DNA from: Pinus tabuliformis
Lineage: Eukaryota; Streptophyta; Pinopsida; Pinales; Pinaceae
NCBI GenBank assembly: GCA_031772625.1
Contig: CM062820.1
Coordinates: 85,914,069 to 85,978,068, forward strand
Reading direction: 5' to 3'
DNA length: 64,000 nt
Shown here: positions 36,791 to 52,914 of the stretch, piece after piece
How the letters are laid out: each line of letters opens with the position of its first letter
Position numbering within the stretch: position 1 is the stretch's first letter
The notes under the pieces: model-generated
The model's database searches: none
Told to the model about the DNA's origin: nothing
Seen by the model: only the letters and a program-made list of their open reading frames with translations
Translations under genes and position numbers: made by a program

Positions 36791-36944
36791 GCTATAATGT
36801 TATAAATATTGGGTTTTGGTATAAATAAAACATAATAATAAATCTTATCCTTAAGCTTTGGGGGGTAGGTCAACTAGACCAACTCTCTAGCATAGCCATA
36901 GCTACAAGATTGTAGAAGAAAAGTAATAGAAACAAAGGAAAGGC

Positions 36945-37640
<696 letters not shown>

Positions 37641-37742
37641 GTTGGAATGTGAGTGGAAGATGCTGGAAAAGAAAACTCGGTCTAATATAAAACGACTTTG
37701 GGGGGCTTGACTTTATTTGGTGTCCAACGAACAAGCGTAGGG

Positions 37743-37835
37743 CGGTCGCAGTTTTCAAACTGGATGGCCCACGCCACACATTGTGAAAAATTATGACGAA
37801 GAATGAATATGTTTACGTAACTTGCAAGGAGCAGT
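37743..37835. repeat. Segment shared with 18,247-18,340
   Basis: GCAGTTTTCAAACTGGATGG, CACATTGTGAAA and GACGAAGAATGA match the 18.3-kb segment in order. It lies about 200 bp upstream of the copy 2 start and so is probably 5' flank of the ancestral peroxidase gene. Confidence 0.65.
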
Positions 37836-38314
37836 CTCTGTTACGACTTCAACGATCCCTCCGCGGTCACTTTACCTTCTATGATTGCCACACTAAACAA
37901 TCACTTCAGCTTTTATGACTGTTACATCAAACCCTGCATGATCTTTTAGTCTTCCGCAAATGAAACTCCTCATCTCTTGTACTCTCTCTATAAATGGATG
38001 TTCAGATTTAGAACATGTAACAATATTATTATTAATAAATATTCATTTTATACGAAGATGGAATTTTTTAACTTATAAATAGTGGTTAGATATCCTATAA
38101 GAGAACGGTATAATAGATTTTAGTAAAATTTATTACATATTTTTTTCCAAAATATTTAACAATATGAATAATTGTGAAAGTCTCCAATCACTTATAAAAA
38201 GATTTTTACAATATCATACATTAATATTGCGTTCTGTCAATATCACATGTCTAAAAAACTATAATTTATTTCACACTCGAAAGATTTTATATATATTTCA
38301 TTTTAATTTAATTT
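37836..38314. other. No gene seen
   Basis: Intergenic AT-rich sequence without a supported signal. Confidence 0.5.
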
Positions 38315-38317
38315 ACA

Positions 38318-38470
38318 CTAATGAGGTGTAGGCCAATTGGTTTATGGGGTTTAGTGCCCTTAGGTCATATGTTCAAACCTCGTGGGGAGGGATTGAGAAA
38401 TAGAAGTCATTTTGGGGTAATTAAACTTTTCAACAACATTTTTTCTAATCAAATTGAAAACAAAAAAAAT
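38318..38470 (+). repeat. Probable tRNA-derived SINE
   Basis: GTGTAGGCCAATTGG (about 38,326-38,340) fits the RNA polymerase III A box (TRGCNNARNNGG). About 30 bp downstream, ATGTTCAAACCTCG (38,369-38,382) fits the B box (GGTTCRANNCC). A CGTGGGGAGGG stretch follows, as in tRNA-derived plant SINEs. It does not fold as a full tRNA. The 3' end and target duplication are not resolved. Confidence 0.45.
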
Positions 38471-38614
38471 AACTACCTTTAAAATAAATCTATATGTTTT
38501 GTCTTAACTATTATTATAAATATTATGTAAATAATCTATGAAAATTGAATCTCTATTATTCATTTATTAATTATAAATAATTAAATTAAAATTTAAAAAA
38601 TTATATTAAGGCGT

Positions 38615-38850
38615 TCCTCTTTGAAATCAACTCCCCACTTGCCCACCTATCATTATTATGAGCCGTAAGATTTTATGTTAGATGATTATGAAAAATTCAA
38701 CCTTTGGATCAAAGAAAAGTAGTTACCAATTTGTTGATCTACGGCTGCAACCGCTTCAAGATTTTATGTTAGATGATTATGAAAAATTCAACCTTTGGAT
38801 CAAAGAAAAGTAGTTACTAATTTGTTGATTTACAGCTGCAAATGCTTCAA
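38615..38850. repeat. 91-bp tandem repeat in a segment shared with 52.9 kb
   Basis: AAGATTTTATGTTAGATGAT starts copies at 38,667 and 38,758 (91-bp period, nearly identical). The first copy and the preceding GGCGTTCCTCTTTGAAATCA resemble 52,925-53,035 (GGCGTTTCCATTTGAAGTCA, TGTTAGACGATT, CCTTGGATTAA). The 52.9-kb segment lies upstream of the NLR fragments, so this could be a duplicated 5' flank. Confidence 0.7.
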
Positions 38851-38900
38851 CTGTTGCACCCAGTATCTAAAGGGCTCAACGGTGGCACCTCGTATCTCGT

Positions 38901-39452
38901 GTGCACGCTGACAACTTCCAAGAAGTAATTCTACAGTGCCCCCAACCCATTCTTTTTTCTTTGCAATATGATACAATGAAATTATTATTTGTTTTGCCGA
39001 AAGAGGGACTGGGCGTGGCTATGGCCAGGGATGGGGAGAAGAGAATTTACCTCGTTCTGAAGGACATCAGCAACACCGCTGGGGCTTGGGACCTTGGGAC
39101 CTATACGACTCCGACATCCTCTCCCTACCACCCATTACAAGTACAATTCATTCAGACATCTCGTGTGCACGCAGACAACTTCCAAGAAGTAATTCTGCAG
39201 TGCCCCCAACCCATTCTCTTTTCTTTGCAATACGATACAATGAAATTCTTAATTGTTTTTCCGAAAGAGGGATTGGGTGTGGCTATGTCCAAGGATGGGG
39301 AGAAGAGAATTTACCTCGTTCTGAAGGACATCAGCAACACTGCTGGGGCTTGGGACCTTCGGACCTATACAACTCTGATATCCCCTCTCCCTACCACACG
39401 TTACAAGTACAATTCATTCAAACTATTTACTCTGTTGTCTTGTGTGTGTTGA
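38901..39452 (+). CDS. Unknown open frame with two in-frame 88-codon repeats
   Basis: An open frame contains two tandem copies (264-bp period, starting at 38,895 and 39,159) of a unit. It reads VHADNFQEVILQCPQPILFS, then LPKEGLGVAM, DGEKRIYLVLKDISNTAGAW and DLGTYTT. Seen: the period is exactly divisible by three, both units stay open, and differences between copies are few and partly conservative (LLFVLP versus LIVFP, MARDGE versus MSKDGE). There is no ATG at the beginning. A GTG or an upstream exon would be needed. I do not recognise a domain. It may be an exon of a host gene (an acceptor could lie near 38,890) or a duplicated relic. Overlapping frames (39,086-39,457) are shadows. Confidence 0.4.
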   Translation: MHADNFQEVILQCPQPILFSLQYDTMKLLFVLPKEGLGVAMARDGEKRIYLVLKDISNTAGAWDLGTYTTPTSSPYHPLQVQFIQTSRVHADNFQEVILQCPQPILFSLQYDTMKFLIVFPKEGLGVAMSKDGEKRIYLVLKDISNTAGAWDLRTYTTLISPLPTTRYKYNSFKLFTLLSCVC

Positions 39453-39945
39453 TTTGACGGACGGGGTTTTCATTTGTGTGGCATGCTGGGTGAATGGATA
39501 GATAGGCCATGTTTATATGCTGTCTTTTTGTATTTGAAGGCACTAAAGAGTTCACAGGAATCACGCAGTTTGTGTGAGAGAAAGAAGGGAATGTTTCGTT
39601 TTCTCTTGAATTTTTTATCCATTCGTCTGATACACCTATCACGATGATAATGATGAGCAATCTATGATTTCTAACCTTTCCTCATGCTTTGGACAGAACA
39701 GATTTGTGGCTCAAATGCTCTGCGACTTATAAGGATCGCCATTAAAGCTTATCGCAAGTTGCATTGTAAGTAAAGCTGTAAAATGAGATGTATAAATTCA
39801 TATCGCTGTAAAAGTCTATGTTATATTAGTGGAAAATTAAACAATCATTGTCTTGGTCTTCGCCATGGGTTGAAAGGCTCTCGCTGCCTCTGTATCATCA
39901 TTATGTTATACGGATTCGTGCCATTTAGAGCTTAGCTTTTACCGA
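39453..39945. other. No gene seen
   Basis: Sequence between the unknown frame and the Mutator-like insertion. Nothing supportable. Confidence 0.5.
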
Positions 39946-39954
39946 CAGAATTGT
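39946..39954. repeat. 9-bp target site duplication, left
   Basis: CAGAATTGT directly outside the left terminal inverted repeat. It is identical to 50,944-50,952 and in the same orientation. Confidence 0.9.
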
Positions 39955-40192
39955 GGCAAACAATAAAACCCATGCTATTGGGTATTGAATGCCGTCTAAG
40001 ACACCATATTTAATGCACTCTGAAAGCTTGACGGGACAACCCTGGTCATTCTCCTCCGCCTCCGCCTCCGCCTTGATCGCCACCGCCACCACCATTCCAT
40101 AAGAAAGCTCGCATATACGATACATACGATACACGATATACAATGTACGCATACGTACGCATTTAATTGGCGAATTTGAATTTTGAGTTTGA

Positions 40193-40689
<497 letters not shown>

Positions 40690-41759
40690 AAAGCTACCAC
40701 TCTTGTTACAGCAGCTTTGTTTGTTTGCTTAATAATTCCAGGCATTAGTTATATAATCTCATGATCATCATAGCTTAACATGTAACTTTCATGGTAATCG
40801 TTCGTTTAATAGTTTCAGCTTTGAATAACTCTAGCCATGGTTGCTTAATGACTCTTGTGATGAGTACAATCTCATAGTCATGATGGCTTTAGTGTGTAGC
40901 TTTCATGGGTAATCGCTAAGGTTTCATGAGCAATAGTTTCAGCTATGTATAGTGTATGGTGCAAAATATGTTTTATCAAATAGTTTTCGGTGATTTCTCA
41001 ACCGATCTGGCCATAAATTGCATTTAGTTTAAGAAGGCAAGGGTTTCAGTCCTTTGACATTATTTGCGTTTCGTTTAAAATGACAGAGGAAAATGGTTGG
41101 TTCAAATCATTTGGAATCCTCACATTTCTTATTATCATTATATTTCTATATAATCGTTCCTAAGATTGCTTTCAGAGCCTGCTTTCCATTTTCAGAGTCC
41201 TAAGATGCCTTTGAAAGCCAAGCTCTCCATTTTCAGTCTCCACATTCTTGGCTAATCTTGGATTAAAATGTCGTTGTCTCTATTTTCAGTCTTCATATTC
41301 TTGGTTAATTTTGGATTAAGATGTTGTTGGTGTAGGTATAGAAAAATATTTTATTTAATTAATAAATATTAATATTGATTTTTTTTTCAATTTCCTAACT
41401 TTATATTTAACTTTTGGCTACTAATTTTGATTCTTATGTATTTATTATAATTTTAAAATAAAAATAAAATTCTTAATTATTTATTATAATTTAAAAATAA
41501 AAATCTATTTTAAGTAATATTATTTGTATTACAAATATTTATATAAATATTTTTTCTAGATTTTAAACATTTAACTTTAAAATTTTGTTTTAAATGGAAA
41601 ACAGTGGAGTGATAGATTGTCAATATCAATACTCAAATTGTCAAATCTATCCATTTCAATGAGCCCTGTTTATTTAATCGGTTAAGTTTAGTATATTTAG
41701 ATTTTTTATTCAAAAATTAGTATTTCAGTGATATTACAATTTACTCAATTTTAAAAACA

Positions 41760-42110
41760 AAACTATATGAACAAAATAAAAAGTAATTTATGGAACACTA
41801 TTTAAATATACTCGATATGCTAAAAGGTAAAAAAATTTAAATTTGCAAATAGATGTGATAGGAAGTTTGGGAAAAAATGATATATTTGAAGGAACCATCA
41901 TCTTATGACGCTTTGTTTTTTTTTTAACTATAAATAAACAAAATTTTATGAACAAAATAAAATGTAATTTATGGTACAATACTAGATATGATAAAAAGTA
42001 AAAAGATTTAAATTTGCAAATAAGATGTGATAGGAAGTTGGGAAAAACATGACATATTTGAAGGAACCATTATCTTATGACACTATTTTTTTTTTTTTAA
42101 ACTATAAATA
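41760..42110. repeat. 171-bp tandem duplication in the left arm
   Basis: ATTTAAATTTGCAAATA...GATGTGATAGGAAG...GAAGGAACCAT recurs with a 171-bp period. The mirror copy lies at about 48,790-49,140 in the right arm. Confidence 0.8.
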
Positions 42111-44184
42111 ATGTAGTTAAGTTTGGAATCAAATAAGCATTTTCAATTTATCTAATTATTTGCTAGCTACATCCACACCAAGATCACATAATACCTTAAA
42201 CACCCAGTAACATTGGGAACACATAGATATTGAGGCATTTGCAGCAAATGTTCAAAATTTACAATGCATTCTACATATCATTTACTTTTGTTTTACATTC
42301 TAGTAACTATAGAAACAACAAAATCATGTAATAGAACATCATGAGTACAACAGGTATTGGTCACCTTGGAGTGGAGATTTGATCTTGGCCTTTCTACTAC
42401 TACTTGCACTCCCTTGTTGTCATCTGTGTCCAAGTGTGAATGTTGATGTGCTCCGACCGAATGTTAGTGACCCACCGGTTGACCTACAAGCATACTCTAT
42501 GAGTATTCTTTTTCCCCACAGATCCCCTCGCTGCAATGGGCCTATACAATAGAGGAAGAAAACTAGTTGATGGAGGTGAGCACCCATGGTTAACGAGTCC
42601 CCTCTCTAAATGCCTTCACCTCACCAAACTCACTATAGCTCGTAGTCACTCACAATAACATAATCCCATCCATCGAACAGTAGGGTAAGCAAAAGTCCCA
42701 TCTCCCATAGCTTGCCCTTTAATTTATAAGAGGCTTCATAGATGACACTTAGCACTTCATGCATAATTAATTATTTTTATTAATCCAAAAGTCTGATTAT
42801 TCACCCACCCATGTGTCACCCTCTTACTAAGGCTCTCCAAAATTATTTACTTAAAATTCTAATTCAAACATAATATTTTTCCTCACCCCAACGAGACTTT
42901 CTATATCTTCTCTTAGTTGTCTCTTGACCCTCTTTTTCTACTCAATTTGTGTTTGTTACTGAAGTGAACTGACAAGTATAAGATTTGGTCCCCCAACTAC
43001 CTCTTAATTTAACTCAAATTGTCTCTTGGATGGAGATTCTTGTATTGGCTCTTGCCACATGGAGGTTCTCTAAATGTCCTACAATCTAATTTATTAATAT
43101 TTAATTTTATTCACCACCCTCTTTTCTTATGGGGTTAAAAATCCATTAGTACTAATCTTTTTAATTCGCTCTATGTCCATCCCCCCCACTCTTGCCTAGT
43201 AAAACACTTATGCACATTTTCTACTCAAAATTTCCCAAATGAGGGGAGGTAGAGTTCTCAAGTGCTCCAATTTTTTTTATTTCTTCCTATTCTCCCTTTA
43301 CCCCAATTTTTTTTTCTTGGTTAGATAACTTGGCTTTAAAACTTTATTTACCACATTATGTGAATTAGTATGATTATCATATTATAGTAGTTTCATCATG
43401 ATGCCTAGTGTGCAAAGTCGGTTATGCCCTTCAATAACTTCCCTTCGAAGTTCCAAGGGTACCACGTCAAACAGTTTCTTCTTGATGCTAAGGATACGAA
43501 ATCGGTCGTGCCCTTCAATAACTTCCCTTGAAGTTCCAAGCATGCCAATTTGTATGCCCTTCAAGCATATAATGATTACGAAGGGAAAGCTAAGTGTGAT
43601 TGTGGGGAATGATATCCTCTCTTATGTCACCCTCTATAGTGAGACTAATGGTGTTGGGAATCAAGGAATATTCCTTGATGTGTGCCCCCCAGTAAAGTCC
43701 TCATCAACAACCCAAATTGGGACCTGCCCCCATGACATCGTTATCTTCAAGGAGAAGGTATCCCAACCCTTCCATCCAAGTCATGATGAAATTTCTAGCA
43801 GGTGAAATCAGGGACATTGTCCTACCCCTCTCATGAAGTTCCATCTATTTGTACAACCCCATCACCCATATGTGAGTCATTCGGCCAAGCAACTAACATG
43901 TGCCTTCATCCACTAACATGTCATTAGAATTTACAACAAAATTCAAACTGAACTTTAAAATTTCAAAGAAAAATATTCAATTCCATCAAACTAGATGTCA
44001 TCGACTCATCACATACAAATGCATCTAGTGGTCTCTTGCCATACTCGATAATCATTAGTAGTAATGTTTTACAATGTTAATCATTGAGATAATAACATAT
44101 GTTAAATCATCAACATGACATATTCATCAACATCGTTGTTCACTATGAACCAAAACTAATGTAAGTAGCCAACGTAATGAATGC

Positions 44185-44430
44185 GTCCATCACAACTATT
44201 ATCATCATAATATTGGTAGAAAACATACATATCTATCACAACTATCATCATCATAACATCAACTAGGAAATAAACACATCCATCACAACTATTATTATCA
44301 TAACATCGATTAGGAAATAAACACATCCATTACATCTATCATCGTCATAACATCAACTAGGAAACAAATGCATCCATCACAGTTGTTGTCATCACAACAT
44401 CAATTAGATAATAAATATAACCATCACATC
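44185..44430. repeat. Minisatellite in the loop, about 55-bp units
   Basis: About five units of the type ATCCATCACAACTATCATCA...TAACATCAACTAGGAAATAA, diverged. Confidence 0.85.
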
Positions 44431-45458
44431 CACTAATAGTAGAGTCAAATAGCTAGATCCTCAACCTGAGGTCCTCAAAGAATACTGAGTGAGCCTTAAT
44501 GCTATATTAATGATATTGTCATATCAGGGATAGTCAACTAGAGCGAGGCACTATAATATAAGTACAATTGATGTAAATTGACATTTTATATTGGGTACCA
44601 TAATACTGTAACAAAAATTAATTATAAGTTAAAAAAATTTCATAATAAAATTGCAATGAAACTTCGATTAAAAATATTATTACATGTTTTTTTCAAATTA
44701 TATAAATTTAATTCATATATTAAATTTTTTATAATTAATATGCAATGAGCAGTCATTCTCGAAACTTGATTCCTAAGGTAACATTTTCATTGATTAGATA
44801 GATGCATAATCACCCATATCAAAATGATTTAGGGTAGAGATTATAGGCACAAATATATGAGGATCTATGCCTATGTGGAGGGCATAGGGAAGTTCTTTCC
44901 TTCCGATCAAAAATATCATTAGTTGGGTTCCCCCGCAATGCTTGGGTGCTCCTTTGGCTGAATGACTATGCAGTCAGGGAATGAAAATGGATGCTTGATA
45001 GTATTGGATAATTACATATATAACACAACAACATAATCATTAGTGTAGGTGCTTGCATGGGCCCTTATAGGTATAGGTGCTTCTATTGGATTTAGCTAGG
45101 TAACCATCCCTTTCGTTGTACCGGAGGTTGCAGACAAAAAGTTCGCTTGAAACAAATTCTTGAAAAACTTTGCTTTCACTATTTTCATTCACATTTTCAG
45201 TCTGGGATTAGACATGAATACCTTACCCAATAAGTCTTGGAATTTCATGGGATAACCTAACCAAATTTCGTGGGGGCAAGGCCATATTTGATGCGATAAA
45301 AGTGCCACTTGATTGCCTAAAGAGAAGGTAGATAGATAGGGATACGAAAGAGGTAACTAAACCATGCCTAAGGATGGGAACTAAAGGATGGTGGATGGTA
45401 TCTAAGCCCAAGGATGGGAACTAATAACTCAAGCCTAGTGAGGGCCTCTAAAGCTAGT

Positions 45459-45584
45459 GAATCAATGGATTATTGGGTCGCATTGATGCTAAACGTTGGT
45501 GAATCAATAGATTATTGGGTCGCGTTGATGCTAAACGCTGGTGAATCAACGGATTATTGGGTCGCGTTGATGCTAAAGAAGCTG
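45459..45584 (+). repeat. Three 42-bp tandem units with an open 14-codon repeat
   Basis: Units at 45,459, 45,501 and 45,543 translate to ES(M/I/T)DYWVALMLN.G. The period is divisible by three, but the enclosing 62-codon frame has no recognised domain. Confidence 0.9.
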
Positions 45585-45813
45585 GTGGCATTCTCTCCGT
45601 GAGAAATTGGTTAATTCTCATAATCAGTTGTTGAATCAAGAACTTAATCAACAGGAGAAACTTTTGCTGAGTCAACAACCGAATCCACCACTCCTCAATC
45701 AACAACATAACCAACTGATCAGAAGAAGGATTGGAAGGAAGACTGTTCGGTTACCTTCTTATAAGCAACCCATGTTCTAGCTATTGTATGGAGGTTGTTG
45801 CTTTTATGCCATT

Positions 45814-46110
45814 AGTACCTAAGGCTATCTGTCTTTGTTCTTTGAAAGGATATTATTTACTATTATAGTAGTTTGATATTAAGTTGCAAGGGTCAGATTT
45901 GATGTTATAGTGGCAATGAAATTGGTTTCTAAATCAGTAATGAAATTGGATGTAATGGCTTTAGTACCTGAGGTTATCTGTCTTTGCTCTTTGAAAGGAT
46001 ATTCTTTTCTAGTAAAGTAGTCTGATATTGAGTTGCAAGGTCAGATTTGAGGTTATAGTGGTAATGAATTTGGTTTCTAAATCAGTAAATCAATAATGAA
46101 ATTGGTTGTA
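45814..46110. repeat. 149-bp tandem duplication in the loop
   Basis: TTAGTACCTAAGGCTATCTG and the following TTTGAAAGGATATT...AGTTGCAAGG recur after 149 bp. Confidence 0.85.
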
Positions 46111-46184
46111 ATGGCTTTAATTTACCTTTGTTTCTCAACATAAATAACATTATTCATTATTCAACAAAAACATACCTGTATGTC

Positions 46185-46335
46185 TCCAACAATTGATGAA
46201 TAGAATGAATGTAACATTGTGCACGCACTCAATTTGTATGTTTCCAACAACTTCTGAATAGAATGAATGTAACAATGTCTCAACACTTTGATTACATGTC
46301 TCCAATAGCTAATGCATAGAATGAATGTTTGAAAT
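46185..46335. repeat. Short repeats around GAATAGAATGAATGTAACA
   Basis: About three units with a period of 60-65 bp, each with a TGT(C/T)TCCAA start and a TAGAATGAATGT end. Confidence 0.75.
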
Positions 46336-47290
46336 GAGAATGAGTAAGAGTTGATGTTTTATAGTTTTTTCATATAGAATTTAATTGGTAGGGAAGATAG
46401 GCATAGATTTCCATCTCCCAAATTCAAATGTGTGTCTTGGATTGATTTGTACATGATCAAGTGGTTGATAATCTTTGATGGTTGATCCATGTGCTTTCCT
46501 GTTTTTAATTCTTGAATTGAAAAGTCTGTTGTCTTTAATACTTGAATTGAAAGGGTTGGTGTCATTTATTGCATCCTTTGAACTAATTCCTGAATTGAAT
46601 GTTGTCATTTATTTTCTTTAATCCTAAATGGAATGTTGAGAATTGAATGTTGTCATTCATTGTCTTCAATAGGTTGAATGGTTAAATACACATGTACATA
46701 TGGTTGACACACATTTCACCTATTCTTGTGCAGGTATTACTGAGCAATGGGATGTGTTGCTCCAGTGGAAATATGTAGGTGATTGTTTGATGGGATAGGT
46801 GTACTCGTGAATAGAATTCAATGGAATGCTTTGTAGTGCATTTTGACTTATTTGGTAATTCAGAGCTAGAGATATTTGGGACATTATGTCTTGTCAATAT
46901 GTGATGTTAAGGTTTGGTATTTGACACTTATTGACCCAATCAATATGTGGGCCCATTTTGTACTAAATTATATAACTTATATAGCTTAATATAAACTATT
47001 TATGTGCATATTTTTGATGATTTATGAATATTTTTTTTTTTTTTATGGATGTGTGGGACCAGTACTATAACTAATATTAGTCCCTGCACAACAATAGAAG
47101 GCTCTCCCCTAATGGGATGATTATCGTTAAGTGGTAAAAATGAATTGGTTATAATTATTATACTTTGGGGCAGATAGGTAGGGCAAGATATATTGTTTTT
47201 ACTTTTGCATTGATTAAATATTGTTTTTGTTTTAAGTAAAGTTAAACATTATAAATTGATTTGTGTAAAAAAAAAATATAAATACAAATT

Positions 47291-47637
47291 AATTATTTTT
47301 AAATAATATTGAAATTCATTTAAATATTAGGAACTGAAGTTATTTATTTTTAAATAATATTAAAATTCATTTATTTTCAATATTATTGTTTAATAATGAA
47401 CATAAAATAATTTGAATATAATATCATTGATAAAGAATATTGTACAACTCCTCGACTCAATTATTTTTAGATAATATTGAAATTCATTTAAATATTATGA
47501 TATGAAGTTGATTATTTTTAAATAATATTAAAATTCATTTATTTTCCATATTATTGTTTAATAATTAATAATAGAAAATAATTTAAATATAATATAACTG
47601 ATAAAGAGTATTGTACAACTCCTCCACTCTTTACTTT
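47291..47637. repeat. 168-bp tandem duplication in the loop
   Basis: The copy from 47,291 recurs at 47,459. Both end ATTGTACAACTCCTC(G/C)ACTC. It lies directly inside the right arm. Confidence 0.85.
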
Positions 47638-47645
47638 TTTACTTT

Positions 47646-50943
<3,298 letters not shown>

Positions 50944-50952
50944 CAGAATTGT
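50944..50952. repeat. 9-bp target site duplication, right
   Basis: CAGAATTGT, identical to 39,946-39,954. Confidence 0.9.
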
Positions 50953-51379
50953 GGCCCTTTGAGAGATTTGGAGTCATCATATTAATGGAAAGGTGGGAAA
51001 ACCGATGAAAGACACTATTTTCTTTTCATTATTAGGGCCCGTTGTACTGCGCTGCAGTTAACTTCTTTTCGGCATGTGCGGCATCCCTTTCAGTGACTCA
51101 GAGTTCCTAATTTCCCACTATTTCCTTCTATTTAAACAACACACATACCCAACTTGTGCACCACACATCGCTCTCCAAGTTCTATGCTGAATTATCTCGC
51201 CTAACTGTAGGAATTTTAGGGTTGTTATTCACAAACCTAGTTTTGCTACCCTTTTAATCTTGTTGTAGGACTTCGAATTTGGCGGCTTTTATTTTTTTGC
51301 TTTTGTCGTTGTTGTCTATAATTTGTACGTTAATCGCGCGAAATCTTTCCCATTGTTGTAAGTCTCAGATTGGAGTGAC
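50953..51379 (+). other. Intergenic, possible promoter remnant
   Basis: The right flank of the transposon includes a TATA-like CTATTTAAAC at 51,128-51,137. It lies about 250 bp upstream of an ATG with a MADS-like start. Otherwise no gene is seen. Confidence 0.3.
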
Positions 51380-51427
51380 ATGGCCTGCGAGAAAATAGAA
51401 ATTAAGAGAATACAAGTTCCAGCATAA
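51380..51427 (+). pseudogene. Possible MADS-box N-terminus relic
   Basis: The ATG starts MACEKIEIKRIQVPA and then stops. Known: MADS domains begin M-G/A-R-G-K-I-E-I-K-R-I-E-N, so residues 5-11 (KIEIKRI) match in exactly the right register from the initiator. The match covers only about 11 residues and the sequence then diverges, so it is either a truncated relic or coincidence. Confidence 0.35.
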
Positions 51428-52027
51428 TAGTATGTGCAATGAAACAATTAAGCTGCTGGTAAACTCACTTCCCCTCCCCAACTATACTAGCTCTTCTCTG
51501 GGTAGTATTTCTGCATTTGAATTGATTCATGGACTCAGGCCAAGGAAAATATTGAACAGAAATTTATGATACTCAAAAGTGCAATCTTAATAATGAATTG
51601 GTGGAGTAATTTCTTTTTACAGAACTTTGCATCTTTGCATAGACGCACAAAGCTACCGGGAAATGGGCTATCCTTAAACTAAACATAGAGGTTTTGATTT
51701 TTTCTAACATGTTAGGCCCAGAATGCCCCTTAGAAATAAAGCACATGTAGACTATAGTTCACTTCTCTTAAGACGACATCCAAAATAGTGCAATATATTA
51801 AAATGCACATCCCTAAATCGTAACATATTATTGTAACTTTATTTTTACTTTTATATGGGTTACCGTAAATATTTTGAAGTGCAATTTTTTTATCTTTAAA
51901 ATTATTTAAATTACATTCGATTTTAATTATTTTTAATATATATTTATTATTAATATATTTATATTTATATTTGCATTTTAATTATAAAAAAAAAATATAA
52001 AAATAAATCACCTATGGAGATTTTTCC
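51428..52027. other. No gene seen
   Basis: AT-rich, unassigned. Confidence 0.5.
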
Positions 52028-52640
52028 TTTGAGAAACCACAATTTTCATTAAAAGAATAAAAGAAGTCACAATACTCTTTATATTTTTTATACTGTTCAA
52101 ATAATTTTGAAAGCAAATTTATGAACTGATCATGTAACCTCACATACATATTAATGAAATATACTAACTAAAAAAGATGAAAGAAAGAAACTAAGAAACC
52201 AAAATTTATTACTGCATAAATGAGATCTCAAGAGGGAATTGATAATAAATGCAAAATTCCCTAATAGAATAACCTTCCTTGGCGTGGAATCTTGTAGGTC
52301 AAAAAATCTTACAATTTTCATCAAAAGAATAAAAGAAGTCCCAATACTCTTTATACGGTTGAAATAATTTTGAAAGCAAATTTATGAACTTGATCATAAA
52401 TATACTAACTAAAAAAGATGAAGGTATACGGTTGAAATAATTTTGAAAGCAAATTTATGAACTTGATCATAAATATACTAACTAAAAAAGATGAAGGAAA
52501 AAAAACAAAAAACCAAAATTTATTATTGCATAAATGATACCTCAAGAGGGAATTGACAATAAATGCAAAACTCCCGAATAGAATAACCCTCCTTGGCGTG
52601 GAATCTTGTAGGTCAAAGAAAAACCCTCCTTGTCATGGAA
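52028..52640. repeat. Tandem duplication of about 280 bp with a nested 74-bp duplication
   Basis: ACAATTTTCATTAAAAGAAT...CCTTGGCGTGGAATCTTGTA (from about 52,028) recurs from about 52,309. Within the second copy a 74-bp segment starting TATACGGTTGAAATAATTTT is itself doubled (52,351 and 52,425). A third partial GGAATCTTGTA follows at about 52,640. Confidence 0.85.
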
Positions 52641-52667
52641 TCTTGTAATTCAAAAAAGGAACTAAGG

Positions 52668-52698
<31 letters not shown>

Positions 52699-52750
52699 AT
52701 CAATTTTCTAAAAAGAAAGAGATTACGGAAAATATATATATATATATTCT
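52668..52750. repeat. Two TA microsatellites
   Basis: TA runs at about 52,671-52,698 and 52,730-52,748, separated by unique sequence. Confidence 0.9.
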
Positions 52751-52914
52751 TTTTTTATAGATTTATTCTCATTTTAAGAAGGTATTACGGAAACAATTAT
52801 TTTCATTTTCTAGAAAGAAGGAAGGCATTATAAAACATAAATTCTCTCATTCTCTTTACCACATTTTAGGTCAATGAAGAGTCAAAATTTTGAGCGAAAA
52901 ATATTAAAAAATAA

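Larger units (their letters stand above)
43275..47645. other. Loop of the Mutator-like element
   Basis: 4.37 kb of unique and tandem-repeat sequence. I searched the frames (notably 43,398-43,805, plus strand, 135 codons) for transposase motifs and recognised none. An 83-bp duplication (GCCCTTCAATAACTTCCCTT at about 43,426 and 43,509) inflates that frame. No host gene is recognised. Confidence 0.6.

Noticed and set aside
39086-39457. 123-codon frame overlapping the duplicated unknown frame
   Set aside because: It is the alternative frame of the same 264-bp tandem repeat. The other frame covers both repeats more completely. Neither is proven.
45414-45602. 62-codon frame with a DYWVALMLN repeat as a repeat protein
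   Set aside because: The repeat is a 42-bp minisatellite inside the transposon loop. There is no start context and an opposite-strand frame is equally open.
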